Positions 5,964 to 6,312 of a DNA stretch of 6,312 bases are shown piece after piece. Location of the stretch: the NCBI GenBank assembly GCA_023230665.1, contig JALNWY010000174.1:1-6312 (forward strand), read 5' to 3'. Positions within the stretch are counted from its first letter, which is position 1. The number at the start of each line of letters is the position of its first letter. The notes under the pieces were generated by a model. The model worked only from the letters and a program-made list of their open reading frames with translations. It was not told the origin of the DNA and made no database searches. This DNA is from Deltaproteobacteria bacterium (GTDB lineage Bacteria > Desulfobacterota > Desulfomonilia > UBA1062). A program made the translations under genes and the position numbers.

Positions 5964-6073
5964 GGGCTCCCCTTTACCACCTGCTGCAAAGCCTCAGCAG
6001 GAATCTCATAGGACCCTGCCGCCACGATCTCTCTTTTGACATAGTCCATTTTGCGGCCGGATTTTGGATGCAT
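5927..6073 (-). CDS. Short ORF or gene remnant upstream of the DUF1016 pseudogene, function unknown
   Basis: A 48-codon frame (MHPKSGRKMDYVKREI, continuing with AAGSYEIPAEALQQVVKG) ends at a TAG inside the first codons of the DUF1016 remnant, an overlap typical of neighbouring genes in an operon. Its composition looks protein-like and unlike chance sequence, but I do not recognise the family. The same frame continues upstream past a TAA (6113-6115) for about 45 more codons, so this may be the tail of a larger broken gene rather than an independent small one. No good ribosome site is seen before either ATG (6073 or 6049). Confidence 0.3.
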   Translation of the reverse strand: MHPKSGRKMDYVKREIVAAGSYEIPAEALQQVVKGSPWPRNRQNRTAL

Positions 6074-6312
6074 ATACGCTCGAGTGAGTTGCCTGAGCCA
6101 GGGGCAGATGGCTTAGAAGGTTTCACGCACCTTTCTCCTCTGAACATCATAGGCTTGCTGAAGCCCCTGGCCGCTGCAACCGAAGCCCGGGTGGTGAAAG
6201 GGTTCAGGAGAGCGGATGCTCGGCAGTTTCTGGTGTCCGAGCCCAAGATTCCCCGGCCGATGTCCTGAATTTCTTCACGTCGCTGGAGAGTACTGCGGCA
6301 TCCGACCTGAGG
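6074..6312. other. Unassigned right end, no recognisable gene
   Basis: Both strands have frames open over much of this stretch (for example the + frame from 5945 to 6268 and the opposing - frame from 6246 to 5974), but none shows a family motif, a good start or a ribosome site that I can defend. Given the decayed DUF1016 sequence next to it, this is most likely more eroded coding sequence from the same inserted or abandoned block. Confidence 0.4.

Noticed and set aside
5945..6268. 107-codon + strand frame at the right end
   Set aside because: No motif or ribosome site, and its first part is antisense to the DUF1016 remnant and the frame beside it.
1..6312. tRNA, rRNA, CRISPR arrays, complete insertion sequences
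   Set aside because: No cloverleaf-like segment, no regularly spaced repeats and no transposase or terminal inverted repeats were seen on either strand.

Overview
The window looks like chromosomal DNA from a Gram-negative bacterium of fairly high GC. The gene content (PBP2-RodA, an exosortase-type EpsI domain, partner-switching regulators) would fit a deltaproteobacterium (Desulfobacterota), but this is inferred from gene families only and no taxonomic marker is present.

Layout. On the + strand, positions 2-1373 hold the end of a cell-elongation operon: the C-terminus of the transpeptidase PBP2 (mrdA), overlapping the complete glycosyltransferase gene rodA. A strong bidirectional terminator at 1407-1436 separates this from a convergent operon on the - strand. 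Read in its own direction (5485 down to 1478), that operon encodes: (1) a 557-residue protein joining a response-regulator receiver, a PP2C/SpoIIE-type phosphatase and an RsbW-like ATPase/kinase; (2) a single-domain STAS protein with an intact DSAG serine, translationally coupled to the first gene; (3) an EpsI-like (exosortase-associated) domain that lacks a credible start codon and its usual N-terminus; (4) a 499-residue fusion of a WecG/TagA/CpsF-family glycosyltransferase with two tandem STAS domains, both with intact DSAG serines. The right end (about 5490-6312) has no intact gene. It contains a badly decayed DUF1016 (YhcG-like nuclease) pseudogene in three reading frames, next to an unidentified short ORF.

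How the genes may work together. Partner-switching systems use an RsbW-type kinase and a PP2C phosphatase to set the phosphorylation of a STAS serine. Here kinase, phosphatase and phosphorylation-gated receiver sit on one chain, and three candidate STAS substrates lie downstream. Two of these are welded to a glycosyltransferase of the family that adds the second sugar to undecaprenyl-linked saccharides. The simplest reading is a signal-responsive switch acting directly on an exopolysaccharide or surface-glycan glycosyltransferase, rather than (or as well as) on a sigma factor. The domain assignments are well supported by motifs; the regulatory circuit is inference. The closest described logic I know is SypE/SypA of the Vibrio fischeri syp polysaccharide locus and CrsR/CrsA of Shewanella, but in neither is the STAS domain fused to a glycosyltransferase.
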